From Fimbriimonadaceae bacterium (lineage in GTDB: Bacteria; Armatimonadota; Fimbriimonadia; Fimbriimonadales; Fimbriimonadaceae), in assembly GCA_019454145.1 (NCBI GenBank), contig CP075366.1, forward strand, positions 1,033,564 to 1,097,563: a stretch of DNA of 64,000 nucleotides, read 5' to 3'. Below are positions 15,603 through 24,330 of the stretch, one piece after another (the stretch's first letter is position 1; each line of letters begins with the position of its first letter). Position numbers and translations under genes: made by a program. The notes below the pieces were generated by a model that was not told the origin of the DNA, did not search any database, and saw only the letters and a program-made list of their open reading frames with translations.

Positions 15603-16433
15603 TTAGTCAATTACGTCGGGGCCGGATTCTCCCACGCCAACTTGATCAAAAAACACCGCCATCGAACCACCCGTATCCGTCATGCTCCAGATTCCGTTCC
15701 CGATGACGTACGAGTAAAGGAGAGTTCCATCCGCCCGGTAAACCACACTGTTAATACTAGTTCCCGTGGTCACGATCCCGGTAAGTCCAGTGCCATCTGC
15801 GTTCACCGTATACACGCCCGGAGAACCTAAAAATACCAACTTCGTGCTTGTTGCATTAAATCGGGCATCGCTGGAGTGGATACCGTTCGCAGTTAAGAAA
15901 TTCTGATTCCCGCCCGCTGTATCCATAGAAAGTAGCCTCAACCAACCCGATGGCCCGTAGGTAACAACCATTGTGTTTCCGGTCGGTGCAACATCAATTC
16001 CTAAGATTCCTGAACCGGCACTACCATCAAAAATATCAGCCGAAACTCCGGTTCCATCGGGGTTCATTGAACGAATCTTGTTATCTGTTCCCACCGCAAA
16101 TATCTTCGTGCCGTCCGCGCTCCAATCACCATATTTGTATCCGGTGAGCTGCAAAACCCCGGTACCGTTTACATTCGCAACGAACAAATTGTTGTTGTCG
16201 ATGTACAGAATTTGACTCTGATCTGGGCTAAGCCGCAAGTTCGATAATACGTTGAGCGAAACAATAATCGGCGTTCCAACCCCACCGCTCAGCGGTCGTT
16301 TGACAATGGTCACCCCGTCTTCTACATAAACAAAAAACGGCCCGCTTCCACCGCTACCACCTCCACAGGCAGAAATTCCTCCCAAAACGGTCGCCGCTAC
16401 AACGCCAAGCAATAAAGATCGAAATATCTTCAT
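15603..16433 (-). CDS. Lipoprotein with TolB-like beta-propeller repeats
   Basis: A 276-residue protein with a signal peptide ending in GISAC (lipobox), then a Gly/Ser linker. The rest consists of repeated strands with the TolB/WD40-like motif, for example LSPDQSQILYI, WSADGTKIFAV, VNGTGVLQL and MNPDGTGVS, about five blades. Such propellers usually bind partners at the cell surface or in the periplasm. The -10 box TAGTAT ends 6 nt before the ATG. Five or six blades is short for a closed propeller, so it may be open or degenerate. Confidence 0.8.
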   Translation of the reverse strand: MKIFRSLLLGVVAATVLGGISACGGGSGGSGPFFVYVEDGVTIVKRPLSGGVGTPIIVSLNVLSNLRLSPDQSQILYIDNNNLFVANVNGTGVLQLTGYKYGDWSADGTKIFAVGTDNKIRSMNPDGTGVSADIFDGSAGSGILGIDVAPTGNTMVVTYGPSGWLRLLSMDTAGGNQNFLTANGIHSSDARFNATSTKLVFLGSPGVYTVNADGTGLTGIVTTGTSINSVVYRADGTLLYSYVIGNGIWSMTDTGGSMAVFFDQVGVGESGPDVID

Positions 16434-16495
16434 ACCGTAATACTACTGGCATATCGAGATGATGCCAACAAGAATTGCATAAAGAAGTTGCTTCT

Positions 16496-17161
16496 TTATT
16501 TTAGAGCTTGAACAAGAAATTCGTTCATCGGCCAAGCGGTGCGGATGTGATCCATCACAAAATCTGGCAGATCATCCCGCAGGAGAGTTTCCGAACCGTG
16601 CTCCGACCACATATAGAACTGCTTGTTGAACACGTATGGATTTTCGACCGCCGCATCCTTGAATTCAGCCGGCAGAACCTTGTTCTTTTCGCCCCGAATT
16701 TCGCCAAATTTGGTGGCAAAATCTTTGTTTTTCAGGAGTTTGTTGAACTCCTTGCGGTTTTCGATGATATGCCGACGCATTGCCGCAAGTTGCGCTGGCT
16801 CTAAGTGATAGCACCCGGTCGCAACGCCCATGCTTTTCGCATCACCATGAAAATACAATCCGGGCGTGGCGAAATCGGTTTTGCCGCCAGATGAAATGGA
16901 GACTCCGAAGTTGGTTTTGTACGGCGTTTTATCCTTACTGAACCGTGTGTCGCGATAGATACGGAAAACACATTTCTTAGGCTCGACATCAATCGCTGGA
17001 TCAAGCTCTTTCATTCGCGAAATCATTTCCGCCGCGAACGCTTCCGCCGGTTTCTTAACCGAATTTTCGTACCGCTTTTTGTTCGCCTCAAACCACTCTT
17101 TGTTGTTATTCAGTTCTAGTTCGGCAAAAAACTGGATCGCGTCGTCGGTAAACCAAGCCAT
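16496..17161 (-). CDS. DUF2461 family protein
   Basis: The 221-residue protein matches the DUF2461 (TIGR02453) pattern along its whole length: FFAELELNNNKEWFEANK at the start, FRIYRDTRFSKDKTPYKTN in the middle and GLYFHG before the second half. Molecular function is not established for this widely conserved cytoplasmic family. TAGAAT ends 7 nt before the ATG. It is divergent from the DUF1272 gene, with 75 bp between the starts. Confidence 0.9.
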   Translation of the reverse strand: MAWFTDDAIQFFAELELNNNKEWFEANKKRYENSVKKPAEAFAAEMISRMKELDPAIDVEPKKCVFRIYRDTRFSKDKTPYKTNFGVSISSGGKTDFATPGLYFHGDAKSMGVATGCYHLEPAQLAAMRRHIIENRKEFNKLLKNKDFATKFGEIRGEKNKVLPAEFKDAAVENPYVFNKQFYMWSEHGSETLLRDDLPDFVMDHIRTAWPMNEFLVQALK

Positions 17162-17236
17162 GTCACCAATTCTATACGTATTGGCATACTTATATCGTCA
17201 CCCGTTTTTTGTTGACTCAGCCGGTAATCTATTTTC

Positions 17237-17470
17237 ATGCTTAAACTTCGCCCTAATTGCGAATTGTGTGATTGTGATCTCCCGCCCGATTCTAAAATCG
17301 CAATGATCTGCACCTTTGAATGCACGTTCTGCGCGGATTGCGTGGGATCCAAGCTCAACGGAACCTGCCCGAACTGTGGCGGCAATTTTGTTCCTCGTCC
17401 AATCCGACCGGCTCGGCTATTAAAGCGATACCCAGCCTCAACCGAGCGAGTTGTTAAAACATCTCCATGA
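17237..17470 (+). CDS. DUF1272 zinc-finger-like protein
   Basis: A 77-residue protein of full family length. It has four Cys-rich clusters: CELCDCDLPP, CTFECTFCADC and CPNCGGNF, plus the conserved LRPNCE opening and RPIRPARLL tail that define DUF1272 (PF06906). It probably binds two zinc ions; the function is unknown. TAATCT ends exactly 6 nt before the ATG (leaderless). Its TGA overlaps the ATG of the VOC gene, so the two form an operon. Confidence 0.9.
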   Translation: MLKLRPNCELCDCDLPPDSKIAMICTFECTFCADCVGSKLNGTCPNCGGNFVPRPIRPARLLKRYPASTERVVKTSP

Positions 17471-17949
17471 TTCCATCAGAAATGCCGCCTATCCTCGGGA
17501 TCGCCGAAGTCGTGCTCAATGTCCGTGATCTGCCCAAAATGAAAGCCTTTTACCAACAGGTTCTTGGCTTTTCGCTCGTCAGCGAAGGCAATTACGAAGA
17601 TCCGCCCAACCCTAACGCCGACCCAACAATTACCTTTCTTCAAATCCAGCCGACCTCGACCCCACTTGGTCAAAACGGGCATCCGGTTTTGCTTGCACTG
17701 ATTGATTCCGCACGGCACGCCGCCGCAAAAGCCAGATTCAAAGTGCTCAAAATCGAGCATTCTACGCTGAACCATCTTGCGTTTGAAATCCCACCCGAAA
17801 CGTACCAAGCGCACTTAAATCGCCTCGCAGAACTTGGGCTGAATCCTGTAGAAGCCGAGTTCAAAAATATGCTTGCAAAAGCGATGTTTTTCCGTGACCC
17901 AGAAGATAACAGCATCGAACTAATCTGCCATCACCCGGCAGCCACCTAA
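17467..17949 (+). CDS. VOC (glyoxalase/bleomycin-resistance) family protein
   Basis: The 160-residue protein has two beta-alpha-beta-beta-beta modules: the first with VVLNVRDLPKMKAFYQQVLGF, the second with LNHLAFEI and FFRDPEDNSIELI. Likely metal ligands are the His in LNHLAF and the Glu in SIELI, plus an acidic or His position in module 1 that is less clear. VOC enzymes include glyoxalases, dioxygenases and antibiotic-binding proteins; the substrate is unknown. Translation is coupled to the DUF1272 gene by ATGA. Confidence 0.85.
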   Translation: MIPSEMPPILGIAEVVLNVRDLPKMKAFYQQVLGFSLVSEGNYEDPPNPNADPTITFLQIQPTSTPLGQNGHPVLLALIDSARHAAAKARFKVLKIEHSTLNHLAFEIPPETYQAHLNRLAELGLNPVEAEFKNMLAKAMFFRDPEDNSIELICHHPAAT

Positions 17950-17988
17950 ACCTTTCTTAACAATCTTCGCTGGTAACATTCGGCAAGC

Positions 17989-19569
17989 ATGTTCCGGCGC
18001 GATTTTCTCAAAGGCACTGCCGCTGTTTTGGGCGGACTGACCCTCACCAAGCCATCGTTTGGCAACCTGATTCCCAGCGCGCAGAACGTGCGATATGTCG
18101 AAGGCTACGTGTTCCACGACCGCAACGGGAACGGCAAACGGGAACCGGGCGATGAAGGAATCGCCAACGTTTGTGTCTCCAATGGATTAGAGGTTGTCGA
18201 AACTGACCGTACAGGAAAATATCGCCTCCCGATTACAGACGATTCGATCATCTTTGTCATCAAACCCAGCGGATACAGTGTTCCCGTAGACAAGAACAAT
18301 CTTCCCCAGTACCACTACGTCCACAAACCAAACGGCTCGCCCGCCACAAAACATGAAGGTGTCAAGCCCACTGGGCCACTTCCCAAAGAAGTGAACTTTG
18401 CCCTGCGCCAACAAAAGGAAGACAACAAGTTTAGAGCGATTTTATTCGGCGATCCTCAGCCTCGCAACCAAACTGAGATCGATTATATGTCGCACGACGT
18501 GATTGAACAATGCGCTCGAGATGCCGCCGCCGTTGACGCCAAATTCGGCATTAGCTTGGGCGACGAAATGTTCGATAATCTCCAGTTTTATGATGCTCTC
18601 AACAGCTCTATCGCCACAATCGGATTGCCTTGGTACAACACAGTCGGCAATCACGACATGAATTACGATACGCCGAATGACCTTGCTTCTACCGAGACAT
18701 TCCAGCGAATCTACGGCCCGACTTACTATGCGTTCAACTATGCCAAGGTTCACTTTATCGTTCTTGATGACGTTGTTTTTCACGGTCAGGAGCAAACTGG
18801 CTACCACGGCGAGATCACCCAAAAGCAACTTGATTTCGTCAAAAACGACCTTGCCTATGTCCCGACGGACAATCTTGTTGTCGTGGCAATGCACATCCCA
18901 ATTCTCGACGTCAACAATTGCGAAGCATTATTCAGACTCTTGGAAAATCGTCCACACTGTTTCTCGATGAGCGCACACACTCACGTACAGCAAAACCTAT
19001 TTATTGGAGCGGATAAAGGTTGGCGCGGAAGCAAACCTCACCATCATCTTAATCACGCGACCGTTTGCGGCTGTTGGTGGGGCGGTGCCCCAGATGAGCG
19101 AGGTATTCCCCACGCTACGATGTCGGATGGTGCCCCTAATGGTTATTCGATTGCGGAATTCGATGGCAACAAATACACGGTCACTTTCCGCCCGGCAAGC
19201 CGACCCGAAAACGAGCAGATGGCGATCTTCATTCCGGAGACTGTCAAGTCTGGTGAATCAGCCGACGTGATGATCAATATCTTTGCTGGATCAACTCGTT
19301 CAAAAGTCGAAATGCGGTTGAATAAAGGCAATTGGCAAGAGGTTCCTCACTCTCCCGCCCAAGACCCCTATATGCTCAAAATCCGCGATCTTGAAATTAG
19401 CGAAACCCCACCGCCAGGTCGCAAAACCCCAAGCCCAAGCGTTGTAGACCATATGTGGAAGGGTTCCTTGCCGACAAACCTCGGAGTGGGTCTACACCTT
19501 GTGGAAGTCCGCACTACCGATATGTACGGGCAAACCTATTCCGATCAGCGAACCTTCCGTGTGGAATAG
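17989..19569 (+). CDS. Tat-exported calcineurin-like phosphoesterase
   Basis: This 526-residue protein begins with a twin-arginine signal (RRDFLKG followed by a hydrophobic stretch). Next comes an SdrD/Cna-B-like segment (VEGYVFHDRNGNGKREPGDEG, residues about 37-57), the metallophosphoesterase N domain. The catalytic core has FGDPQP, SLGDEMFD, VGNHDMN, MHIP and SAHTHVQ, which give the metal ligands Asp, Asp, Asn, His, His and the catalytic His pair. A C-terminal beta domain (about 405-526) follows. It should hydrolyse phosphoesters in the periplasm or outside the cell, as a cofactor-containing enzyme would explain Tat export. Confidence 0.9.
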   Translation: MFRRDFLKGTAAVLGGLTLTKPSFGNLIPSAQNVRYVEGYVFHDRNGNGKREPGDEGIANVCVSNGLEVVETDRTGKYRLPITDDSIIFVIKPSGYSVPVDKNNLPQYHYVHKPNGSPATKHEGVKPTGPLPKEVNFALRQQKEDNKFRAILFGDPQPRNQTEIDYMSHDVIEQCARDAAAVDAKFGISLGDEMFDNLQFYDALNSSIATIGLPWYNTVGNHDMNYDTPNDLASTETFQRIYGPTYYAFNYAKVHFIVLDDVVFHGQEQTGYHGEITQKQLDFVKNDLAYVPTDNLVVVAMHIPILDVNNCEALFRLLENRPHCFSMSAHTHVQQNLFIGADKGWRGSKPHHHLNHATVCGCWWGGAPDERGIPHATMSDGAPNGYSIAEFDGNKYTVTFRPASRPENEQMAIFIPETVKSGESADVMINIFAGSTRSKVEMRLNKGNWQEVPHSPAQDPYMLKIRDLEISETPPPGRKTPSPSVVDHMWKGSLPTNLGVGLHLVEVRTTDMYGQTYSDQRTFRVE

Positions 19570-19571
19570 GA

Positions 19572-19847
19572 TTGAAACTCCTCGTTCATATCACGATTCC
19601 GGAAGACGGAATCAGCGCGTACCGGGAGTACGAATCCATTGTGCTCGCACTACTTGTAGAGCATGGCGGAACTCTATTAGGCCACTATAGAAACGAAACT
19701 GGCACGGAAGAGTTCCACATCGTTGAATTCTCAACTGAATCTGATTTCGACAATTTCGGTCAAGATCCGCGAAGAATTGCCGCAAAGTCGCTCTGGGATG
19801 AGTCTGGAGCGACCAGTACGATTACTGAAATATTTGACGTTGACTAA
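19572..19847 (+). CDS. Small DUF1330-like protein
   Basis: A 91-residue ferredoxin-like protein starting at TTG 19572, only 2 nt after the stop of the phosphoesterase gene. Upstream in-frame ATG 19455 lies inside that gene and is rejected. The pattern YREYESIVLALLVEHGGTLLG followed by EEFHIVEFST resembles the dimeric alpha-beta barrel of DUF1330/YciI-type proteins. It probably shares the mRNA of the phosphoesterase. The stop codon converges with that of the next gene with a 4-bp overlap. Confidence 0.65.
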   Translation: MKLLVHITIPEDGISAYREYESIVLALLVEHGGTLLGHYRNETGTEEFHIVEFSTESDFDNFGQDPRRIAAKSLWDESGATSTITEIFDVD

Positions 19848-20554
19848 TCAGAGTTCTTTGAGAACTCTTGCCACAATTCGTCCGCAGTTTTTCCGGTTAA
19901 TCGTTTGAAGACCGGCATGGCATCTTCCCCGCTACGCAATGCTTTATCTAAGCATGGAACGAGGCGCATATCGTATTTGCGACTTGTCCAAGCGAGCCAC
20001 TTACCAGTTGTGCGGTAGGCGTCGGTGTACTTTGCTTTTGAAAAATCAATCTTAGTGCGCCCGGTTGTCGCGTGAAGTTCCGGCTCATAGCGCCACCAAC
20101 GAATGTAGTCAGCAATGCCTTCGGTTAACCAACCGGGAGTGTTCGGGCCGCGATACTGCTGAATCACATGTGTGAGTTCGTGAACCATCATGCCCAGATC
20201 ATCTGGATGCCCGGTGATCCATTTTCCGCTCACTGTGATCTCCCCGCCGGCCGCCCAAGCTGGGGCCGAAATTTCCTTTTTGAATGTGAGTTTGATTACT
20301 TTGTACGGTTCGTAAGCTCTGCCTTTTTCCCCTGTAACTGGATCGATTCCATTTGTAGCGAGCATAGATGTCAACGGCCCGTACCATTGCTGAACGACAG
20401 CCTTGGCTTTTTCTGCCCATGCTTTGCCCTCAGGAAATTCGCTGACATCAATCTCAACAGGAGGGCAAGTCAATGCAGGTGCCATGGGATAAACGTGCTT
20501 GTCCAGGTCATCATTGAGCAAGGTGTAGGTTAAAATGGCGGCAACAAAACTCAT
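19844..20554 (-). CDS. Plant basic secretory protein (BSP) family putative metallopeptidase
   Basis: A 236-residue exported protein (short hydrophobic N-terminus MSFVAAILTYTLL). The zinc motif HELTHVIQQY has H125, E126 and H129, followed by PGWLTEGIADYIRW, the usual BSP continuation that supplies the third ligand region. The family is PF04450, named from plant pathogenesis-related proteins and predicted to be aminopeptidase-like; the substrate is unknown. TAAAGT ends exactly 6 nt before the ATG. Confidence 0.85.
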   Translation of the reverse strand: MSFVAAILTYTLLNDDLDKHVYPMAPALTCPPVEIDVSEFPEGKAWAEKAKAVVQQWYGPLTSMLATNGIDPVTGEKGRAYEPYKVIKLTFKKEISAPAWAAGGEITVSGKWITGHPDDLGMMVHELTHVIQQYRGPNTPGWLTEGIADYIRWWRYEPELHATTGRTKIDFSKAKYTDAYRTTGKWLAWTSRKYDMRLVPCLDKALRSGEDAMPVFKRLTGKTADELWQEFSKNSD

Positions 20555-20628
20555 TGAATCACTTTACCGGCCCAGGAATATATTGTGTCGACTATCAATG
20601 TTTAATAGCCACAATTCAGAATCATGAA

Positions 20629-20970
20629 ATGATTCGCAAAGTGTTTCAGACCGTGGTTTTGCTTGCTCTCTCAAATTTCTTTATGAACATGGCCTGGTAT
20701 GGGCATCTTAAGTTTAAAGAAAAGCCCCTCCTTGTGGTCATCCTAGCAAGTTGGGGAATAGCACTCCTGGAATATTGCTTGCAAGTTCCTGCAAATAGAA
20801 TAGGAAACGAAGTCCTCACTGTAACCCAGCTCAAAGTCATTCAGGAGGTTTTATCTCTTGCGACATTTGGGTTATTTGCAATTTTCATGTTCAGGGAAAA
20901 ATTCAACTACAATCATGCCATTTCTTTCGTCTTGTTAATCGGTGCCGTTTACTTCGCTACCAAAAAGTAA
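20629..20970 (+). CDS. DUF486 (DMT-like) small membrane protein
   Basis: From ATG 20629 the protein is 113 residues, the usual DUF486 length. It has four hydrophobic helices: about 5-20, 29-49, 65-87 and 92-110. The family signatures SNFFMNMAWYGHLKF and EVLSLATFGLFAIFMF are visible. DUF486 proteins are related to the drug/metabolite transporter superfamily; the substrate is unknown. CAGAAT lies 6 nt before this ATG, which supports it over an in-frame upstream ATG at 20554. Confidence 0.85.
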   Translation: MIRKVFQTVVLLALSNFFMNMAWYGHLKFKEKPLLVVILASWGIALLEYCLQVPANRIGNEVLTVTQLKVIQEVLSLATFGLFAIFMFREKFNYNHAISFVLLIGAVYFATKK

Positions 20971-21005
20971 GGTAGCAAGTACTAATATAAGTTAACGAGC
21001 TTTGC

Positions 21006-21986
21006 ATGGATGAAGTTAAATTGAACTCAGAACCCAATAAGAAACGAATACCCATTCTTACCATCCTTACAGCTATCTATTTAGTAACTGTGCTTCTATC
21101 TCCATATAGTCCTTCTAACAACATTTTTCATTCGTTATTCAACTATTGCCCTCCGTTCATACTCTGCATTCCATTTGTTCCGGCGTTAGCCGTTTTAATC
21201 TATCAGCTGTTTCGTAAACGAATCCTAAGATTTGACGCCATCTTGCTTGCAGCGATTATCTCGTCTATTCCGATTATCTTCACCTACGAGATTCCCTATT
21301 CGAAAAATTCGACCAGTGGGCATTGGGTGAGAGTGCTGACCCACAATGTGAATTTTGAGTCTCGTGAAATGCCTGAACTCCGCAATTACATCATTGAAAA
21401 CAAAATTGACCTCGTTTATCTTCAGGAAGTCAAAGGTGGCGATGAATCCCCAGCTAGCTACCTGCAGAAAAACTTGCCTGGCTGGTATATGATCACCGAG
21501 CGAGAAACCGCTATCCTGTCCCGATTTGAACTAACAGATATCAAATCTATTCCACTAGGCTCGTTACCGCAGAGAGTCGTACTGAGCGCTACGGTCAACG
21601 CCCCCACTCCCTTTCGAGCAATGACCTGTCATTGGAGCGTTCCCCAATTCCGTAAGAAGCTATTGCGAGCCAACTTCCCTGATCAACACTCCGATTACGA
21701 AACGACCTTGCAAGCTATACAGGAATCAGAACTCCCAATTATTCTGGGCGGGGATTTCAACTGCACTCCACGGCACGGCTTAATGCGCTCTCTGTCTAAC
21801 AAATTACAAAATGCCTTTACCTCGGTTGGCTCTGGTTCAGGCTTAACGTTTAGTGCCCGCAATTTACTTGTACGGATTGATCATCTGTTCTCATCAAAAG
21901 GAATCCGCCCCGCAAAATGCGTTGTTGAACCTTCCTTTGGTTCTGACCACCACGCTCTTTTTGCAGAATTCGCACTTGAAAATTAA
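21006..21986 (+). CDS. Membrane-anchored endonuclease/exonuclease/phosphatase (EEP) family protein
   Basis: The 326-residue protein has three transmembrane helices (about 18-34, 49-67, 76-92) followed by an EEP domain. Catalytic motifs are LTHNVNF, LQEVKGG (metal-binding Glu), CHWSVP, GGDFNCTP (Asp and Asn) and the C-terminal GSDHHA (Asp-His pair). Fusion of three helices to EEP is common in putative phospholipid or polyphosphate phosphodiesterases facing the periplasm; it could also be a nuclease. A strong terminator follows. Confidence 0.85.
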   Translation: MDEVKLNSEPNKKRIPILTILTAIYLVTVLLSPYSPSNNIFHSLFNYCPPFILCIPFVPALAVLIYQLFRKRILRFDAILLAAIISSIPIIFTYEIPYSKNSTSGHWVRVLTHNVNFESREMPELRNYIIENKIDLVYLQEVKGGDESPASYLQKNLPGWYMITERETAILSRFELTDIKSIPLGSLPQRVVLSATVNAPTPFRAMTCHWSVPQFRKKLLRANFPDQHSDYETTLQAIQESELPIILGGDFNCTPRHGLMRSLSNKLQNAFTSVGSGSGLTFSARNLLVRIDHLFSSKGIRPAKCVVEPSFGSDHHALFAEFALEN

Positions 21987-22015
21987 TTAGCCGCCGAATT
22001 TTTCGGCGGCTAATT
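21985..22015. terminator. Bidirectional hairpin terminator
   Basis: A perfect 14-bp stem (AATTAGCCGCCGAA and its complement) around a TTT loop lies between two converging genes. The stem overlaps the last codon of the EEP gene. No long U-run follows on either side, so efficiency is uncertain. Confidence 0.65.
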
Positions 22016-22035
22016 CAGGCTATTTAGTAGTCGGC

Positions 22036-22881
22036 TTACCCTCTGCCTTTACCTTTTCCTTTGTTAGAAGAACTCTTCTTTGCACCAGAGTTCCCTTTAC
22101 TCTTTTGCGCGGAATTGCCTTTTGACTTAGCAGTTGCCTGTCCTTTGCTTGAGTTACTCTTAGCCGTATTCGAGCTTCGATTTTTGCTCGTTGCAGGGGG
22201 TGACTGCTTACTCTTACTGGAAGCTGTAGCCCGTCTTTTATTAGTTGCTGGTGGAGTTTGCTTAGCTCGGCTTGGGCCTTGAATTGCCTCTCGCTTTTCG
22301 TATGCGCCCGAGGTTTTGCTCTGAGAAGGTTTATAGTTATTCCAAGATTTCTTCTTGGCACTTTCCTTAGCCCGCGAGTAGTTTCCACGTTCAGCTACTG
22401 AAGCATAAATAATCTGGTTGGGTGTGTAGCCAGATCGGCGGAAACTAGTCCATTGATTTGCGTTCCAGCCATAGCGGTCATGTGCGCAATTCATCCAAAT
22501 GTACTCATCTATCCCGTAGTTACCCTTAACTCGGAGCTTATTGAAATCGCTTGGGTGCATTCCGCATTCTTTAGCAACGTTGCCCCACCCTTTGCCCTTG
22601 CGATAACTTCGCCAAACTTGTGGCAGAGGACGGTGAGATTCTCTACTCATAATCCAAACTGGGCCAAGAATAGACGGCCGGGTGCCGTAATTGCGACTCG
22701 TCGAAACCACGAAGTCGGCATCTAAGTTCAGGGCATCAGCAATCACAATCGCTGCCGCCGCTTCCAACGCGGATAAATTGTGGTCTCGAATGATTGCGGT
22801 CATGCTCACATCCGCCTTTGCTTGAGTCGCGAATGCTAACGATGCAAATGCGATCAGCGGGATCGTTTTCCAATGTCTCAT
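22036..22881 (-). CDS. Secreted hypothetical protein with Ser/Lys-rich low-complexity tail
   Basis: From ATG 22881 the protein is 281 residues with a clear signal peptide (cleavage after ATQAKA). Residues about 25-155 form a compact domain with conserved-looking Trp and Cys residues (GKGWGNVAKECGMHPSDFNKL). From about 170 onward it is a repetitive, strongly basic tail of SK, TPPAT and GKG motifs, probably disordered and possibly DNA- or polysaccharide-binding. The family is not recognised. No Shine-Dalgarno or clear -10 is seen, so the start is moderately certain. Confidence 0.65.
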   Translation of the reverse strand: MRHWKTIPLIAFASLAFATQAKADVSMTAIIRDHNLSALEAAAAIVIADALNLDADFVVSTSRNYGTRPSILGPVWIMSRESHRPLPQVWRSYRKGKGWGNVAKECGMHPSDFNKLRVKGNYGIDEYIWMNCAHDRYGWNANQWTSFRRSGYTPNQIIYASVAERGNYSRAKESAKKKSWNNYKPSQSKTSGAYEKREAIQGPSRAKQTPPATNKRRATASSKSKQSPPATSKNRSSNTAKSNSSKGQATAKSKGNSAQKSKGNSGAKKSSSNKGKGKGRG

Positions 22882-23033
22882 ACAAGCCAAAACGTTTCTT
22901 TCAGCTCAAAACATCGTTGTTATGACCTCTACGCTTGAATCTTTAGAAATTCTTTATGGCAATAGGTTCACCAGTCGTCGGGTGTAAACATTCGTTAATG
23001 AACCTCCAGGTACGATATGCTTTTAGAATCTCA

Positions 23034-23672
23034 ATGAAGTCTCTGCCAAACATCTTTAAGCAAAACCAGGAATGGGCGGAAAAAATCCGCACCGAAGATC
23101 CGAACTTCTTCGCGATGAGCGCTCATCAGCAAACACCGAAATATCTTTGGATCGGATGTAGCGACAGTCGGGTTCCAGCTAACCAGATCATGGGTTTGCG
23201 TCCGGGCGACGTGTTTGTGCACCGCAACATTGCCAACGTTGTTGTTCACACAGACTTCAATTGCCTCTCCGTGATTCAGTATGCGGTCGAAGCTCTGAAA
23301 GTTGAGCACATTATCGTATGCGGCCATTACGGGTGCGGCGGAGTGAAAGCTTCCCTTAATCCGCCTAAACTTGGAATCATTGATAACTGGCTCCAACACA
23401 TTGAGGATATCTACACAAAGTTTGAATCTCAAATGGCTCACCTCTCAGAGCCAGAAAAATTTGATCGCCTCTGCGAGCTGAATGTGATTGAGCAGGTTTA
23501 CAACGTATGCCGCACCACAGTGGTTCAGAAGGCTTGGAATTCAGGGCAATCTCTATCTATCCACGGCTGGATTTATGCGTTGCACGACGGCCTCCTCCGA
23601 GATCTGCAGATCACTTGCGATAAACCAGGCGAGGTCAACGAAATGTATCAGCAGGCGACAAAAAAGAAATAA
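23034..23672 (+). CDS. can: Beta-class carbonic anhydrase
   Basis: From ATG 23034 the protein is 212 residues. Zinc ligands and dyad are C42-S-D44-S-R46 and H98-x-x-C101, the same residue numbers as in E. coli Can, which supports this start over an upstream in-frame ATG at 22956. It interconverts CO2 and bicarbonate in the cytoplasm. TAGAAT ends 4 nt before the ATG, a near-leaderless start. The following gene begins 4 bp after the stop and probably shares the transcript, although its function looks unrelated. Confidence 0.95.
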   Translation: MKSLPNIFKQNQEWAEKIRTEDPNFFAMSAHQQTPKYLWIGCSDSRVPANQIMGLRPGDVFVHRNIANVVVHTDFNCLSVIQYAVEALKVEHIIVCGHYGCGGVKASLNPPKLGIIDNWLQHIEDIYTKFESQMAHLSEPEKFDRLCELNVIEQVYNVCRTTVVQKAWNSGQSLSIHGWIYALHDGLLRDLQITCDKPGEVNEMYQQATKKK

Positions 23673-23676
23673 GTCA

Positions 23677-24183
23677 ATGGTTGAGTGGCAACTTTTTCCG
23701 AAATCAAGGCAAGCGTCGCCAATATTGGTTCAAATTGCCAACATATTCGAAACTTCCACCGAGCATATTGCCTCCCAAAATCACAATTTGAGCAGCAACG
23801 AAGTATTAAGCAAGATTTCTATGCGCCTCCAAACGCTCGGGTTTGAGGTGGAGTCTGGCAAAAAAGCTGACAATAAGATTTCCGTTCCCGTTCTATTTGG
23901 AAAGAATGGGGCTATTTTTAAGTCTTTCGATGCTGATGCTTTTCACAAGGAGCTGGGGATAGTCTTGGAAGTCGAGGCTGGACGCGCCGTGGCAAACAAT
24001 CAGTTTTTGAAGGACTTGTTCCAAGCTTGCATGATGCAAGAAGTTCAAACACTCTGTGTTGCGGTAAGGAAGAATTATCGAGGAGGCAACGATTTTGATA
24101 CAGTTTGCAAATTTTTTGAAACGCTTTATGCAAGCAACCGACTTTCTCTCCCTTTGAAGGAAATCCTCATTATTGGATACTGA
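23677..24183 (+). CDS. PD-(D/E)XK nuclease-like protein (solitary, BglII/BstYI-like)
   Basis: From ATG 23677 the protein is 168 residues. The segment SFDADAFHKELGIVLEVEAGRAVANN gives D85/D87 and E98-V-E100, a PD-(D/E)XK-type arrangement with Glu in the Lys position, as in some type II restriction enzymes. FLKDLFQACMMQEVQTLCVAV follows as the expected helix and strand. No methyltransferase is adjacent, so it is not a standard restriction-modification pair; it lies 4 bp downstream of carbonic anhydrase. Activity and target are unknown. Confidence 0.65.
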   Translation: MVEWQLFPKSRQASPILVQIANIFETSTEHIASQNHNLSSNEVLSKISMRLQTLGFEVESGKKADNKISVPVLFGKNGAIFKSFDADAFHKELGIVLEVEAGRAVANNQFLKDLFQACMMQEVQTLCVAVRKNYRGGNDFDTVCKFFETLYASNRLSLPLKEILIIGY

Positions 24184-24330
24184 CTTTTGACAAGCTTTAT
24201 TTTCGATACGAAACGTCTCATAATTTGAAAAAGGTGCACTATTTCTTGAACCTCTGCCGTAATAAACGAAAAAGGAGTCGGTGGCGAGGGCTGAATACGC
24301 AACGGAGCCGACCCTAGCAAGGAATTCTTT

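Noticed and set aside
24184-24330. Regulatory RNA upstream of the DoxX gene
   Set aside because: A weak GTCGG/CCGAC pairing exists, but nothing matches a known riboswitch; only the AAGGA ribosome site is supported.
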